NCBI RefSeq assembly: GCF_007827045.1
Contig: NZ_RPFW01000003.1
Location: 558,001 to 622,000, forward strand
Length of the DNA: 64,000 nt
Reading direction: 5' to 3'
From: Trebonia kvetii
GTDB taxonomy: Bacteria; Actinomycetota; Actinomycetes; Streptosporangiales; Streptosporangiaceae
This document shows, piece after piece, positions 28,201 to 35,189 of this stretch (within the stretch, counting starts at the first letter, position 1; every line of letters begins with the position of its first letter). The notes under the pieces are model-generated. The model saw only the letters and a list, made by a program, of their open reading frames with translations, was not told the origin of the DNA and made no database searches. The position numbers were made by a program, and so were the translations under genes.

Positions 28201-28718
28201 AGGCCCGCAGGGGCACCGCGTTCCACCGCTGGCTGGAGGAGCGCTTCGGACAGCAGCGGCTGATCGGCGACGACGACCTGTTCTCCCCCGACGAGTCAGA
28301 ACCGGACGACAGCCTGCTTGAGTTGCGGGCCAGATTCGAGGCAGGCGAGTGGGGCGGCCGCTGGCCGCGCGAGGTGGAGATGCCGTTCGACACGCGGATC
28401 GGCGGCCGGCACATCCGCGGCAGGATCGACGCGATCTTCGCGGCACCGGACGGCGGCTACGACGTGGTCGACTGGAAGACCGGCAGGCCGCCGCGCGGCA
28501 AGGCGGAGCAGGACGCGGTCGCGGTCCAGCTGGCCGCCTACCGCCTTGCCTGGTCCGCCCTGGCAGGCGTTCCCTTGGAGAAGGTCCGCGCCGCCTTCTA
28601 CTACGTCCGCCACGACCGTACCGTCCGCCCCGCCGACCTGCTCGACGCCGACGGGCTGAGGGAACTGCTCAACCGCGTCCCGGTGGCCGGCCACGCGCCG
28701 GCTCAGCCGCGCGCGTAG
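25269..28718 (+). CDS. adnB: AdnB-like helicase-nuclease subunit
   Basis: A 1149-residue SF1A motor plus RecB-like nuclease without the Fe-S cysteines, as in AdnB. Motifs: IVAGAGSGKSETMAARL, LTFTRKAAAEL, VLLDEYQDTSHAQ, VGDPCQSIYGWRGAS, TVHAAKGLQWPAVF, EERRLAYVAATR, then RRGTAFHRWLEERF and nuclease core GRIDAIF with VVDWKTGRPP and VQLAAYRLAW. A low-complexity linker with three 15-bp repeats (EAGGP, EAGAP, EAGGP; 26847-26891) interrupts the motor region. Start is GTG 25269. In the mycobacterial complex AdnB is the leading motor. Its 3' end overlaps the convergent ABC permease by 16 bp. Confidence 0.92.
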   Translation: MTTYTPGQLARLLRLPEPTPEQAAAIGAPLGPLAIVAGAGSGKSETMAARLVWLVANGVVRPERVLGLTFTRKAAAELADRVRARLDALRRAGLAGHPGGDETGPWAGEPVIGTYHAYAGRLVSDHALREGLEPSMRLITPALSWQLAASIVAAYDGPMDDVAWTPQTVTAAVLELSGDLAEHLRSSRDVMETGEWLDAEAARWPGRVLAGVRRAIDTQRTREQLLPLVDRYAEAKRAREVLDHGDQVALAARIADRHPEVGAAERSRYQVVLLDEYQDTSHAQLVLLRALFGNGHPVTAVGDPCQSIYGWRGASAGNLRRFALDFPARTGGPAPVQQLSTSFRNAGNVLEAAGRLQAELRAQAPDVPLLVSEPARAGRGRVCAALLPAVTDEAEWVAAQAAALLALPAGSAPDGAPWPDGRAAGVRPSDIAVLCRKRSQFVPLRRAFEARGIPCEVVGLGGLLSVPEVQDVVATLRVLHDASSSDALARLLTGPRWRIGPRDLVALGRRARDLAVSPRGRDRDGAEAGGPEAGAPEAGGPADTGARAPSAQATGTEDAGIGAAATGGRTPDPLADAVTDLTTDTGTASLVEALDDLGDPTGYSPDGYARLAALAVETRQLREHVTRPLADLIAEVERALSLDIEVAARPGGDLAAARADLDAFTDVAAAFAGDQPEPTLAAFLAYLAAAQQEEFGLDPGHVGETDTVKLLTVHAAKGLQWPAVFVPGLAAGEKSQVFPARPRLPTRWTHNPRLIPFPLRGDAGDLPVLPALDADSLAEFDAACAARDLAEERRLAYVAATRSAFWLGCSGFWWSEATAPLGPSVFLTEVRAACQAGAGAVDRWAEEPPEGAENPLLARVEEADWPATPAGRRHAAVAAAAAMVDEARRSARPVSPGEADPGDPDGVSDAERELVAAWELDAGLLLAEREQQLARGDGPVEVVLPARLSVSALVMLARDPDELARQVRRPMPQPPARQARRGTAFHRWLEERFGQQRLIGDDDLFSPDESEPDDSLLELRARFEAGEWGGRWPREVEMPFDTRIGGRHIRGRIDAIFAAPDGGYDVVDWKTGRPPRGKAEQDAVAVQLAAYRLAWSALAGVPLEKVRAAFYYVRHDRTVRPADLLDADGLRELLNRVPVAGHAPAQPRA

Positions 28719-29491
28719 CGTGCCGAGCACAGCGGCACGAAGATCGCGAGCAGCAGCGCCAGCCAGCCGACGGAGGCGACCACGGGGTGCTCAAGCGGCC
28801 ACGTGCCGTTGGTCGGCGCGGTCGGGTTGCCGAACAGCTGCCGCAGGGCGGCGGCGAGCGCGCTGACCGGATTCCAGTCGGCGATCGCGCGCAGCCAGGC
28901 CGGCATCCCCGAGGTGGGGACGAACACATTGGACAGCATGGTCACCGGGAAGACCAGGACCGACGCCTGCGCGGCCGCCTCCTCGTTGCCGATCACCAGG
29001 CCCAGGTACATGCCGATCCAGGTGGTGGCGAACTGGAACGCCGCCACCAGGGCGAGCGCGGCGAGCGCGTAGCCCGCGCCGCGCTCGATGCGCCAGCCCA
29101 CGGCGAGCCCGCAAAGGCACATCAGCACGAAGCTGCCGAGCCCGTAGATCGTGGTCGCGGCCGCCTGGCCGAACGGCACGGCGAGCCGCGTGATCGGCAG
29201 CGACCTGAACCGGTCGACCACGCCTCGCGTGCTGTCCCTTGCCATCGCGATCATGGACGGCAGGACATTCACCCCGACCGTTGCGAGCAGGCCGGGCAGC
29301 AGGAACTGCCGGTAGTTACCGCTGCCGGGCACCGCGATGGCGCTGCCAAAGATGTAGCCGAAGATCACCACGAGCACCACCGGCGCGCCGAGCGTCAGCG
29401 CGATTGCGCTCGGGTCGTGCCTGAGCCTGCGGAGCTGCCGCTCCGCGGCCGCGGCCCCGTCAGTCACCGCGTCGCTTACCGTGCCGGTCAT
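28703..29491 (-). CDS. ABC-2 type exporter permease (DrrB-like)
   Basis: A 262-residue membrane protein with six hydrophobic segments: VVLVVIFGYIFGSAI, LLATVGVNVLPSMIA, IYGLGSFVLMCLCGLAVG, LAALALVAAFQFATTW, SVLVFPVTMLSNVF and a last one near LALLLAIFVPLC. The central RDSTRGVVDRFRSLPI coupling region and the VFVPTSGMPAWLR loop are typical of DrrB-like drug exporters. Start ATG 29491 overlaps the ATPase stop by 4 nt (ATGA). With the ATPase it probably exports a hydrophobic compound or drug. Confidence 0.9.
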   Translation of the reverse strand: MTGTVSDAVTDGAAAAERQLRRLRHDPSAIALTLGAPVVLVVIFGYIFGSAIAVPGSGNYRQFLLPGLLATVGVNVLPSMIAMARDSTRGVVDRFRSLPITRLAVPFGQAAATTIYGLGSFVLMCLCGLAVGWRIERGAGYALAALALVAAFQFATTWIGMYLGLVIGNEEAAAQASVLVFPVTMLSNVFVPTSGMPAWLRAIADWNPVSALAAALRQLFGNPTAPTNGTWPLEHPVVASVGWLALLLAIFVPLCSARYARG

Positions 29492-30441
29492 GCCGCCGCC
29501 TCCGTCTCCGATTCGGTCTGTGCCAGGAACACCTCGTCGAGCGTGGGACGGCGGATGCTCGCGTCCGCGGCGTCGATCCCGCCCGCGTCGAGCCTCCTGA
29601 CCAGTTCGAGCAGCGTCATCGTGCCCGCCGCGACCGGCACGGTGAGCCGCCTGGCTTCCCGTTCGACCCGCGGCTGGCTGCCCGTGATGTCGCGGAGCAC
29701 GGCCGCCGCCGCGGTCAGCGCTTCGCCGCCGGCGCCGTCGCCGAGCACCACGTCCACCCGGCTGCCAAGCGAGTTCTTCAGCTCGTCCGGGGTGCCCTGG
29801 GCGGTCACCAGGCCCGCGTCGATGATCACGATGCGGTCGGCGATGCGGTCGGCCTCCTCCAGGTACTGCGTGGTCAGCAGCACCGTGGTGCCGCCCGCCG
29901 CGAGTGACCTGACGGTCGACCAGATCTCGGCCCGGCTGCGCGGGTCGAGTCCGGTGGTCGGCTCGTCGAGGAACAGCACCTCAGGCGCGACGATCAGGCT
30001 TGCCAGCAGGTCGAGCCTGCGCCGCATCCCGCCGGACCAGGTCTTCACCAGGCGGTCCGCGGCGTCCGCGAGCCCGAAGCAGTCGAGCAGCTCGGTGGCC
30101 CGCGCCCGCGCCCGGCGCCTGCCCAGGTGCAGCATCAGCCCGAGGATCAGCAGGTTCTCCCGGCCGGTGAGGTCGTCGTCGACGGCGGCGTGCTGCCCGG
30201 CCAGGCCGATGGCCGCGCGGACCTTGTCGGGCTCGCGGATGACATCGTGGCCGGCCACCCGGGCGCTGCCGCCGTCGGGACTGGTGAGGGTGGCGAGCAC
30301 GCGGACGGCCGTGGTCTTCCCCGCGCCGTTCGGACCGAGCAGGGCGCAGACGCTGCCCGCCGGCACCGCGAGGTCCACCCCGCGCAGCGCCGCCACCTTG
30401 CCGAAGGCCTTCCGCAGGCCTTCCGCCTCGATCGCCGTCAT
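29488..30441 (-). CDS. ABC exporter ATP-binding protein (DrrA-like)
   Basis: A 317-residue ATPase from ATG 30441, chosen because AGGAGG lies 7 nt upstream; the open frame continues to 30795 but has no similarity. Walker A is LLGPNGAGKTT, the Q loop GLAGQHAAVDDDLTGREN, signature WSGGMRRRLDLLASL, Walker B VLFLDEPTTGLDPRSR and switch TQYLEEAD. The 80-residue C-terminal DrrA-type extension is present. It is the first gene of a two-gene operon, and the ATG is 36 bp from a large palindrome. Confidence 0.93.
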   Translation of the reverse strand: MTAIEAEGLRKAFGKVAALRGVDLAVPAGSVCALLGPNGAGKTTAVRVLATLTSPDGGSARVAGHDVIREPDKVRAAIGLAGQHAAVDDDLTGRENLLILGLMLHLGRRRARARATELLDCFGLADAADRLVKTWSGGMRRRLDLLASLIVAPEVLFLDEPTTGLDPRSRAEIWSTVRSLAAGGTTVLLTTQYLEEADRIADRIVIIDAGLVTAQGTPDELKNSLGSRVDVVLGDGAGGEALTAAAAVLRDITGSQPRVEREARRLTVPVAAGTMTLLELVRRLDAGGIDAADASIRRPTLDEVFLAQTESETEAAA

Positions 30442-30476
30442 CGGCACGTCCTCCTTTCCGCCGAAACCAGGAAAAT

Positions 30477-30513
30477 AACTACGTACATCGTACGTCGTAC
30501 ATTGTACGTAGTT
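30477..30513. promoter_or_regulatory. Large palindromic operator between ABC exporter and tetR
   Basis: A 37-bp near-perfect palindrome with outer arms AACTACGTACA (30477-30487) and TGTACGTAGTT (30503-30513) and a palindromic core TACGTCGTA. GTAC appears four times at an exact 7-bp spacing (30483, 30490, 30497, 30504). It lies in the 169-bp gap between divergent drrA-like and tetR genes, so it is the probable TetR operator controlling both. Confidence 0.85.
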
Positions 30514-30610
30514 TAATCGGGGTGGCGGCCGGCCGTCGGACGGGGAAGATGGGCAGGCAGCCGCGCATCGCAGGCACGCACGCATCGCATCCGCAGCGGG
30601 TGAGGGGATT

Positions 30611-31315
30611 ATGACGACCGGCACGCCACCGCCAGGGGCCACACCGCGACCGCGCCGTCGCGGCCCGCGGCCCAGGTACGCCGTGGACGACGTGGTGCGC
30701 GCCGCGGTGCAGATCGCCGACGCCGACGGTCTTGACGCGGTGACGTTCCGCGCTGTCGCCGCGCGCCTCGGCACCGGCGTGATGTCGCTGTACAACTACG
30801 TCCCCGACAAGCAGCAGCTGGTCTACGCGATGGCCGAACTCGTCAGCGCGGAACTCGAGCTGCCGGAGGCAACCGGTGACTGGCGCGGCGACATGCACCG
30901 CGTCGCGGGCCGCCAGCGCGACCTCGTGCTCCGCCACCCGTGGATGATCGAGGCCACCACGCACCTGCAGCCGCTAGGCCCGGCCACGCTCGCCATGCTC
31001 GAGTTCGCGCTCGGCGCCCTCGAGCCCTCCGGCCTGGACGTCAGGGACCAACTCGAGACGATCGCCATGATCAACGGCTTCGTGCTCAATATCGTCCGCG
31101 CCGAACTGGCCGGCCGCGCCGCCGCGGCCGATCCCGGGCAGGGGGCCGGGCAGTTCGCCATGCTCCCGGAACTGCTCGCCACCGGCAGGTACCCCCGCTT
31201 CGCCGCCGTCATCGCCAGCGGCGGCGCACCGGAGACATTCGACCCCGCCGCCCACTTCGACCGGCTGCTAGACAGAATCCTCGACGGCCTGGTCCGCCCG
31301 CCGGCCGCGCCCTGA
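30611..31315 (+). CDS. TetR-family regulator of the adjacent ABC exporter
   Basis: A 234-residue TetR protein. After a Pro/Arg-rich start come the HTH (VDDVVRAAVQIADADG, then FRAVAARLGTGVMSLYNYV) and a TetR_C-type ligand domain (LRHPWMIEATTHLQPLGPAT, then TIAMINGFVLNIVRAE). This subgroup usually represses a divergent DrrAB-like exporter, matching the context. ATG 30611 has GAGGGG upstream. It is the last intact host gene before the integrated element. Confidence 0.92.
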   Translation: MTTGTPPPGATPRPRRRGPRPRYAVDDVVRAAVQIADADGLDAVTFRAVAARLGTGVMSLYNYVPDKQQLVYAMAELVSAELELPEATGDWRGDMHRVAGRQRDLVLRHPWMIEATTHLQPLGPATLAMLEFALGALEPSGLDVRDQLETIAMINGFVLNIVRAELAGRAAAADPGQGAGQFAMLPELLATGRYPRFAAVIASGGAPETFDPAAHFDRLLDRILDGLVRPPAAP

Positions 31316-31349
31316 CCCGGGCGAGCCGGACGCGCGGAGGCGTGCGCCG

Positions 31350-31508
31350 TTATTCGGCGAGATGCCGCTCGATGGTCTCGACCTTGGACGTCAGGCCGTC
31401 GGTGACGCCGGCCCTGATGTCCGCCTTGAGCACCAGGCTGACCCGGGGCGCCCGCTCCGCGACCGCGTCCACGGCGTCCTTGACCACGGCCATCACCTCG
31501 TCCGGGTT
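31350..31508 (-). pseudogene. C-terminal fragment of split MTH1187-type thiamine-binding protein
   Basis: The reading frame NPDEVMAVVKDAVDAVAE, then RVSLVLKADIRAG and LTSKVETIERHLAE up to TAA 31350, is the C-terminal half of an MTH1187/YkoF-like thiamine-binding protein (UPF0045). It has no start of its own: upstream of AAC (31506-31508) the sequence changes to unrelated, AT-rich DNA of the integrated element. The missing N-terminal half is on the same strand 9.2 kb away (40733-40861). The joined halves give about 95 residues, the normal family length, so one gene was split by integration. Confidence 0.9.
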
Positions 31509-31520
31509 GATATGTAATTT
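31498..31520. other. Left attachment-site junction (attL-like)
   Basis: Host codons for NPDEV (GAC/CCG/AAC on the minus strand) end at about 31508, and element DNA (TGATATGTAATTTGC) begins. The recombinase start codon lies 26 bp inside the element, the usual place for an integrase next to its site. Confidence 0.65.
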
Positions 31521-31534
31521 GCTACCATTTAACC

Positions 31535-33283
31535 ATGCCGAACGGCAACGATCAGACAGCAAAGCCCTACGACATCTACGGCAGAGTCAGCCGAGTCAAG
31601 AGCAAGAAGAAGAACGAGCCGTCCACGGGCGGGCAGGTCGCCATCTGCCGCCTGAGGCTCGCCGACCTTGACCTGCCGGAGGGCAAGGTTCTGGTTGATC
31701 CGGGGTGTTCGGCATGGGACCCGACTGTCCGGCGTCCGGCGTGGGACGAGCTGATGGACCGGCTTGAGCGCGGCGTGTCCGGCGGGTTCATTGTGTTCGA
31801 CCTGGAGCGGTTCACCCGGCAGCCGAAGGACGGCGAACGGATGATCGAGCTGGCCGCTCGCGGCCTGGGCGTGCTGGACAGCGAGAGTGAGTACGACCTG
31901 ACGACGCCGAACGGCAAGAAGGCGTTCCGCGACGCGATCAACGCCGCCGCCTACTACTCCGACCGCCTGTCCAGCAGAGCCCGGCGCGGTAAGCGGCTCA
32001 AGGCACTGTCGGGGGAGCCGAACACCACAACCCGTCCATTCGGCTTTGAAGACGATTTCGTGACCGTGCGCGAAGTCGAAGCGGAGGTTATCCGGGAGCT
32101 GACGAGGCGGTTCTTGGCGGGAGAAACGCAGCACGCGCTGGTACGTGACCTCAACGCCCGCGGCGTCCTCAGCAGCAAGGGCAACCCTTGGACTGTCAGA
32201 TCCCTGCAACTTCTTCTGCTCAGAGAGCGTAACTGCGGGAGAATCCTCTACACCGACACGGAGACAAACGTTAAGTCCATTGCCGGGCATCTGCCGGGGA
32301 ATCCGATCATTACCGAAGACGACTTCGACCGGGTATGCGCGATCTACGCCGCCCGCCGGGGCAGCGAGGCGCCTTCGGAGATCTACCTGTGCACGGGGAT
32401 AGCCTTCTGCGGCCGTCCGGACTGTGGCAAACCGCTCACAGGTCACCCAGTAGACGCTCTGAAGCGGTACGAGGACGGTTCGGTACGCCGGGAGTACAGG
32501 TGCGGCCCGTCTTCTAGTGGCAAGGGCTGTGCCAAGATCAGCGTTGATCAGCGTGGCTTGGATGAGGCAGCCGGAGCCATCGCTGTGGAGATTCTGTCTG
32601 ACTCTCGCCATGCCGAGGCGATCGAATCCGTCACTCGGGAACTTGAGAGCGAAGCCGCGCGGCTGGACCTGGCCATCGCCGAGGCTGAACGTGTCGCAGA
32701 AGCGCTGGCCGACCGCCTGGGGCGCGGAGAACTCACTCTCTCGCGCTATGACATCGCCAATCGGCCACTGGAGGAGCGCATAGCCAAGCTCAAGGCCGAA
32801 CGCGAAGCGCTGGGCGACACAGCTCCAGGCGCTTCACGGCAGCCAAGCCGGCAGCCAAGCCGGGAGCACTGGCAAAAGCGGTGGGATGACGCCGACACGG
32901 CGGAAAAACGCCAGCTGTTGAAAATGGCCTTGCGCGGCCGACGCCTCGTCGTCGACCCGGCTAGCCTTAAGCGCGCTGAGCGGTCTGATGTCACCCGTCG
33001 GCTCAGGATCGTTTCAGCGGAAGGCGAAGACCTGCCAGACACGACGATGACGATCGCGGACGTGATCGCGGCCCGTGCCGCACATGGCGGGCTGGTGTCC
33101 ACTCCTAGCGCGCCCGACACCAGATGGTCGAAGCGCCGGACTTTCACCGAGGAGTACAAGAACCGCATCCTTGACGAGTACGAGTACGAGAACGCGACAC
33201 CGGGAGAGCGTAGTGCTCTGCTTCGCAGGGAGGGCCTGCACTACACGAATATCTCCTCTTGGCGCCGCAAGAGGGTCGGGTAG
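31535..33283 (+). CDS. Large serine recombinase 1, with C-terminal IS3 OrfA-like HTH
   Basis: A 582-residue large serine recombinase. Catalytic domain: YGRVSR with nucleophile Ser19, then VFDLERFTRQPKDGERM. The recombinase domain follows (RPFGFEDDF, then FLAGETQHALVRDLNARGV and NCGRILYT), then a zinc ribbon (CGRPDCGKPL with YRCGP and GKGC) and a Glu/Ala-rich coiled coil (about 370-440). Unusually, the last 55 residues (RRTFTEEYKNRILDEY, then ERSALLRREGLHYTNISSWR) match the helix-turn-helix of IS3-family OrfA transposases. Start ATG 31535. The next recombinase begins 3 nt after the stop. The first half is nearly identical to that paralogue at DNA level. Confidence 0.93.
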   Translation: MPNGNDQTAKPYDIYGRVSRVKSKKKNEPSTGGQVAICRLRLADLDLPEGKVLVDPGCSAWDPTVRRPAWDELMDRLERGVSGGFIVFDLERFTRQPKDGERMIELAARGLGVLDSESEYDLTTPNGKKAFRDAINAAAYYSDRLSSRARRGKRLKALSGEPNTTTRPFGFEDDFVTVREVEAEVIRELTRRFLAGETQHALVRDLNARGVLSSKGNPWTVRSLQLLLLRERNCGRILYTDTETNVKSIAGHLPGNPIITEDDFDRVCAIYAARRGSEAPSEIYLCTGIAFCGRPDCGKPLTGHPVDALKRYEDGSVRREYRCGPSSSGKGCAKISVDQRGLDEAAGAIAVEILSDSRHAEAIESVTRELESEAARLDLAIAEAERVAEALADRLGRGELTLSRYDIANRPLEERIAKLKAEREALGDTAPGASRQPSRQPSREHWQKRWDDADTAEKRQLLKMALRGRRLVVDPASLKRAERSDVTRRLRIVSAEGEDLPDTTMTIADVIAARAAHGGLVSTPSAPDTRWSKRRTFTEEYKNRILDEYEYENATPGERSALLRREGLHYTNISSWRRKRVG

Positions 33284-33286
33284 ACC

Positions 33287-34768
33287 GTGGCCGCCGAACT
33301 TGTTCGCTCAGACCGCTCGATTGATGTCTACGCCCGTGTCAGTCAGCTCAAGCGCAACGAGAAGCGCGAACCGTCGACCGACGGCCAGGTGTCGGTATGC
33401 CGGGTCCGCCTTGCCGACCTTGGTCTTGCGGAGGGCAAGGTTTTGGTTGACCCCGGTCCCTCGGCGTGGAACCCGGCGATCGAGCGTCCGGCGTGGGACG
33501 AGCTGATGGACCGGCTTGAGCGTGGTGTGTCTGGCGGGTTCATTGTCTTCGACCTGGAGCGGTTCACCCGACAGCCGAAGGATGGCGAGCGGATGATCGG
33601 GGTGGCCGCTCGGGGCCTGCTGGTGCTGGACAGCGAGAGCGAGTACGACCTGCGGACCCCGAACGGCAAGAGGGCGTTCCGCGACGCGATCAACGCCGCC
33701 GCCTACTACTCCGACCGCCTGTCCACCAGGAGCGCCCGCGGGAAGAAGCTTAAGGCGATGGCAGGCGAGCCGAACGGCTCGGCGCGGCCATTCGGCTTCG
33801 AGGACGACCGCGTCACCCAGCGCGAGGACGAGGCTGCCATCCTGCGGGAACTGACCGCCCGGTTTCTGGCGGGCGAACTGCAAGACGCGCTGATAGCGGA
33901 CCTGAACGCGCGGGGGATTCCCACGACTCAGGGCAGGCCGTGGACGCGCCCGGCGCTGAAGACGCTGCTCACCCGCCAGCGGAACTGCGGCAGGATCATC
34001 TACACCGACCCCGCGTCGGGCCTGACGTCCGTCGTTGGCCGTCTTCCTGGTGAGCCGATCGTTTCCGAGGAGGACTTCGACCGGGCAACCGCGATTTTCG
34101 CCGCGCGTCGGCGCGGGCGTCCGAGTTCACCGCACTACCTCTGCTCGTCCTTCGCCGTCTGCGGGCAGCCCGGCTGCGGCCACATCCTCCACGGCCGGAC
34201 CCGCAACGGCCTCAAGCCCTACCCGGATGGATCGGTAAGCCGTTCGTACTGGTGCAACCCCACTGCCGGAGGGTGCGGAAAGACCGAAGTGGACCAGCGG
34301 GCACTGGATTCAGCGGCACGCGCGCTCGTGGTTGAGATCTTGTCGGACACGCGCAACGCCGACGCGATCGAGAATGCCGCCTACGAGGCAGCCAGCGAAG
34401 CCCTCCAACTCGACATCAAAATCGCTGAGGCTGAAGCGGTGGCGAAAGCTCTCACCGATCGCCTAGGACGAGGCGAGATCACACTCGCCCGCTACGACCT
34501 GGTCATCAAGCCAGCCGATGAACGCATCGCTAACCTCCAGGCCGAACGCGCCGCACTCCCCGATCCCGGCCCCGTCCCCGGAACACAACAGTCACTGGGA
34601 GCAAGCCGTGCAAAGTGGCAGCAGCGGTGGGACATCGCCGACTACAAGGGAAGGCGAGACCTGCTCAAGATGGCGCTGCGGGGCAAGCACTTGGTGATAC
34701 AGCCAGCCCAAGGGGGCAGGGGCAGCACCGACCAGGTCGACATCGTGCGCCGCATCACGATCGAGTAG
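33287..34768 (+). CDS. Large serine recombinase 2 (tandem paralogue)
   Basis: A 493-residue paralogue of the preceding gene, starting at GTG 33287 and so translationally linked. Catalytic domain: YARVSQ with Ser19 and VFDLERFTRQPKDGERM; recombinase domain: RPFGFEDDRV, FLAGELQDALIADLNARGI and NCGRIIYT; zinc ribbon: CGQPGCGHIL, YWCNP and GGCGK; then a coiled coil near 360-420. It ends before the OrfA-like extension of paralogue 1. DNA-binding regions have diverged much more than the catalytic region, which suggests the two proteins read different half-sites or divide integration and excision. Confidence 0.93.
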   Translation: MAAELVRSDRSIDVYARVSQLKRNEKREPSTDGQVSVCRVRLADLGLAEGKVLVDPGPSAWNPAIERPAWDELMDRLERGVSGGFIVFDLERFTRQPKDGERMIGVAARGLLVLDSESEYDLRTPNGKRAFRDAINAAAYYSDRLSTRSARGKKLKAMAGEPNGSARPFGFEDDRVTQREDEAAILRELTARFLAGELQDALIADLNARGIPTTQGRPWTRPALKTLLTRQRNCGRIIYTDPASGLTSVVGRLPGEPIVSEEDFDRATAIFAARRRGRPSSPHYLCSSFAVCGQPGCGHILHGRTRNGLKPYPDGSVSRSYWCNPTAGGCGKTEVDQRALDSAARALVVEILSDTRNADAIENAAYEAASEALQLDIKIAEAEAVAKALTDRLGRGEITLARYDLVIKPADERIANLQAERAALPDPGPVPGTQQSLGASRAKWQQRWDIADYKGRRDLLKMALRGKHLVIQPAQGGRGSTDQVDIVRRITIE

Positions 34769-34797
34769 CGCAGCATTTCCGCCCAGACAGCCATTAA

Positions 34798-34844
34798 CGT
34801 TTCGTTTCGTCTATTCGTTACGTCACCCAATACGAAAACGAAAG
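34798..34844 (+). terminator. Hairpin after the recombinase operon
   Basis: CGTTTCGTTTCGT (34798-34810) faces TACGAAAACGAAAG (34831-34844). The arms pair with one bulge, 30 nt after the recombinase 2 stop. AT-rich arms make it stand out from the surroundings. Confidence 0.55.
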
Positions 34845-34907
34845 ACCCCGAGACCACGGGCCACCACGATCATGGCAGGACCGGTGACTCTCAGTTCTCA
34901 GTAGACC

Positions 34908-34965
34908 TGTCGGTTTCTCGCGTGAGCTGTCGGTAACGGTGTCGGTTTCTCATTTGATATGTCGG
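34908..34965. repeat. Cluster of TGTCGG direct repeats
   Basis: TGTCGGTTTCTC occurs at 34908 and 34940 (32-bp spacing), with further TGTCGG units at 34929 and 34960. The cluster lies in the 403-bp stretch between the recombinase operon and the IS701 copy, which holds no gene I can support. Such arrays can be transposase or recombinase binding sites, or one end of a lost insertion sequence. Confidence 0.5.
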
Positions 34966-35189
34966 CAGGCTGGGACAGCTTCCACCTGGCATGGGTAGGC
35001 CGGAAACAAATGACGGCTGGTCGACGACGGCGAGGTCCGTATGTCTCGTTCCCGTAAACCGGCCCAATGCTAACGGCCACGAGAAATTCCCGGTAGGCGG
35101 GCGAAAAACTCTATGATCACGGAGAGCGATGGGGAAAGGGCCGCGGGCCCGCAAGCTCCGTGACTGCCTAATACTCCAGCCGTAGATCG

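Noticed and set aside
34908..34965. CRISPR array or replication iterons
   Set aside because: Only two full units with irregular partial ones, no conserved long repeat, no cas or rep gene.
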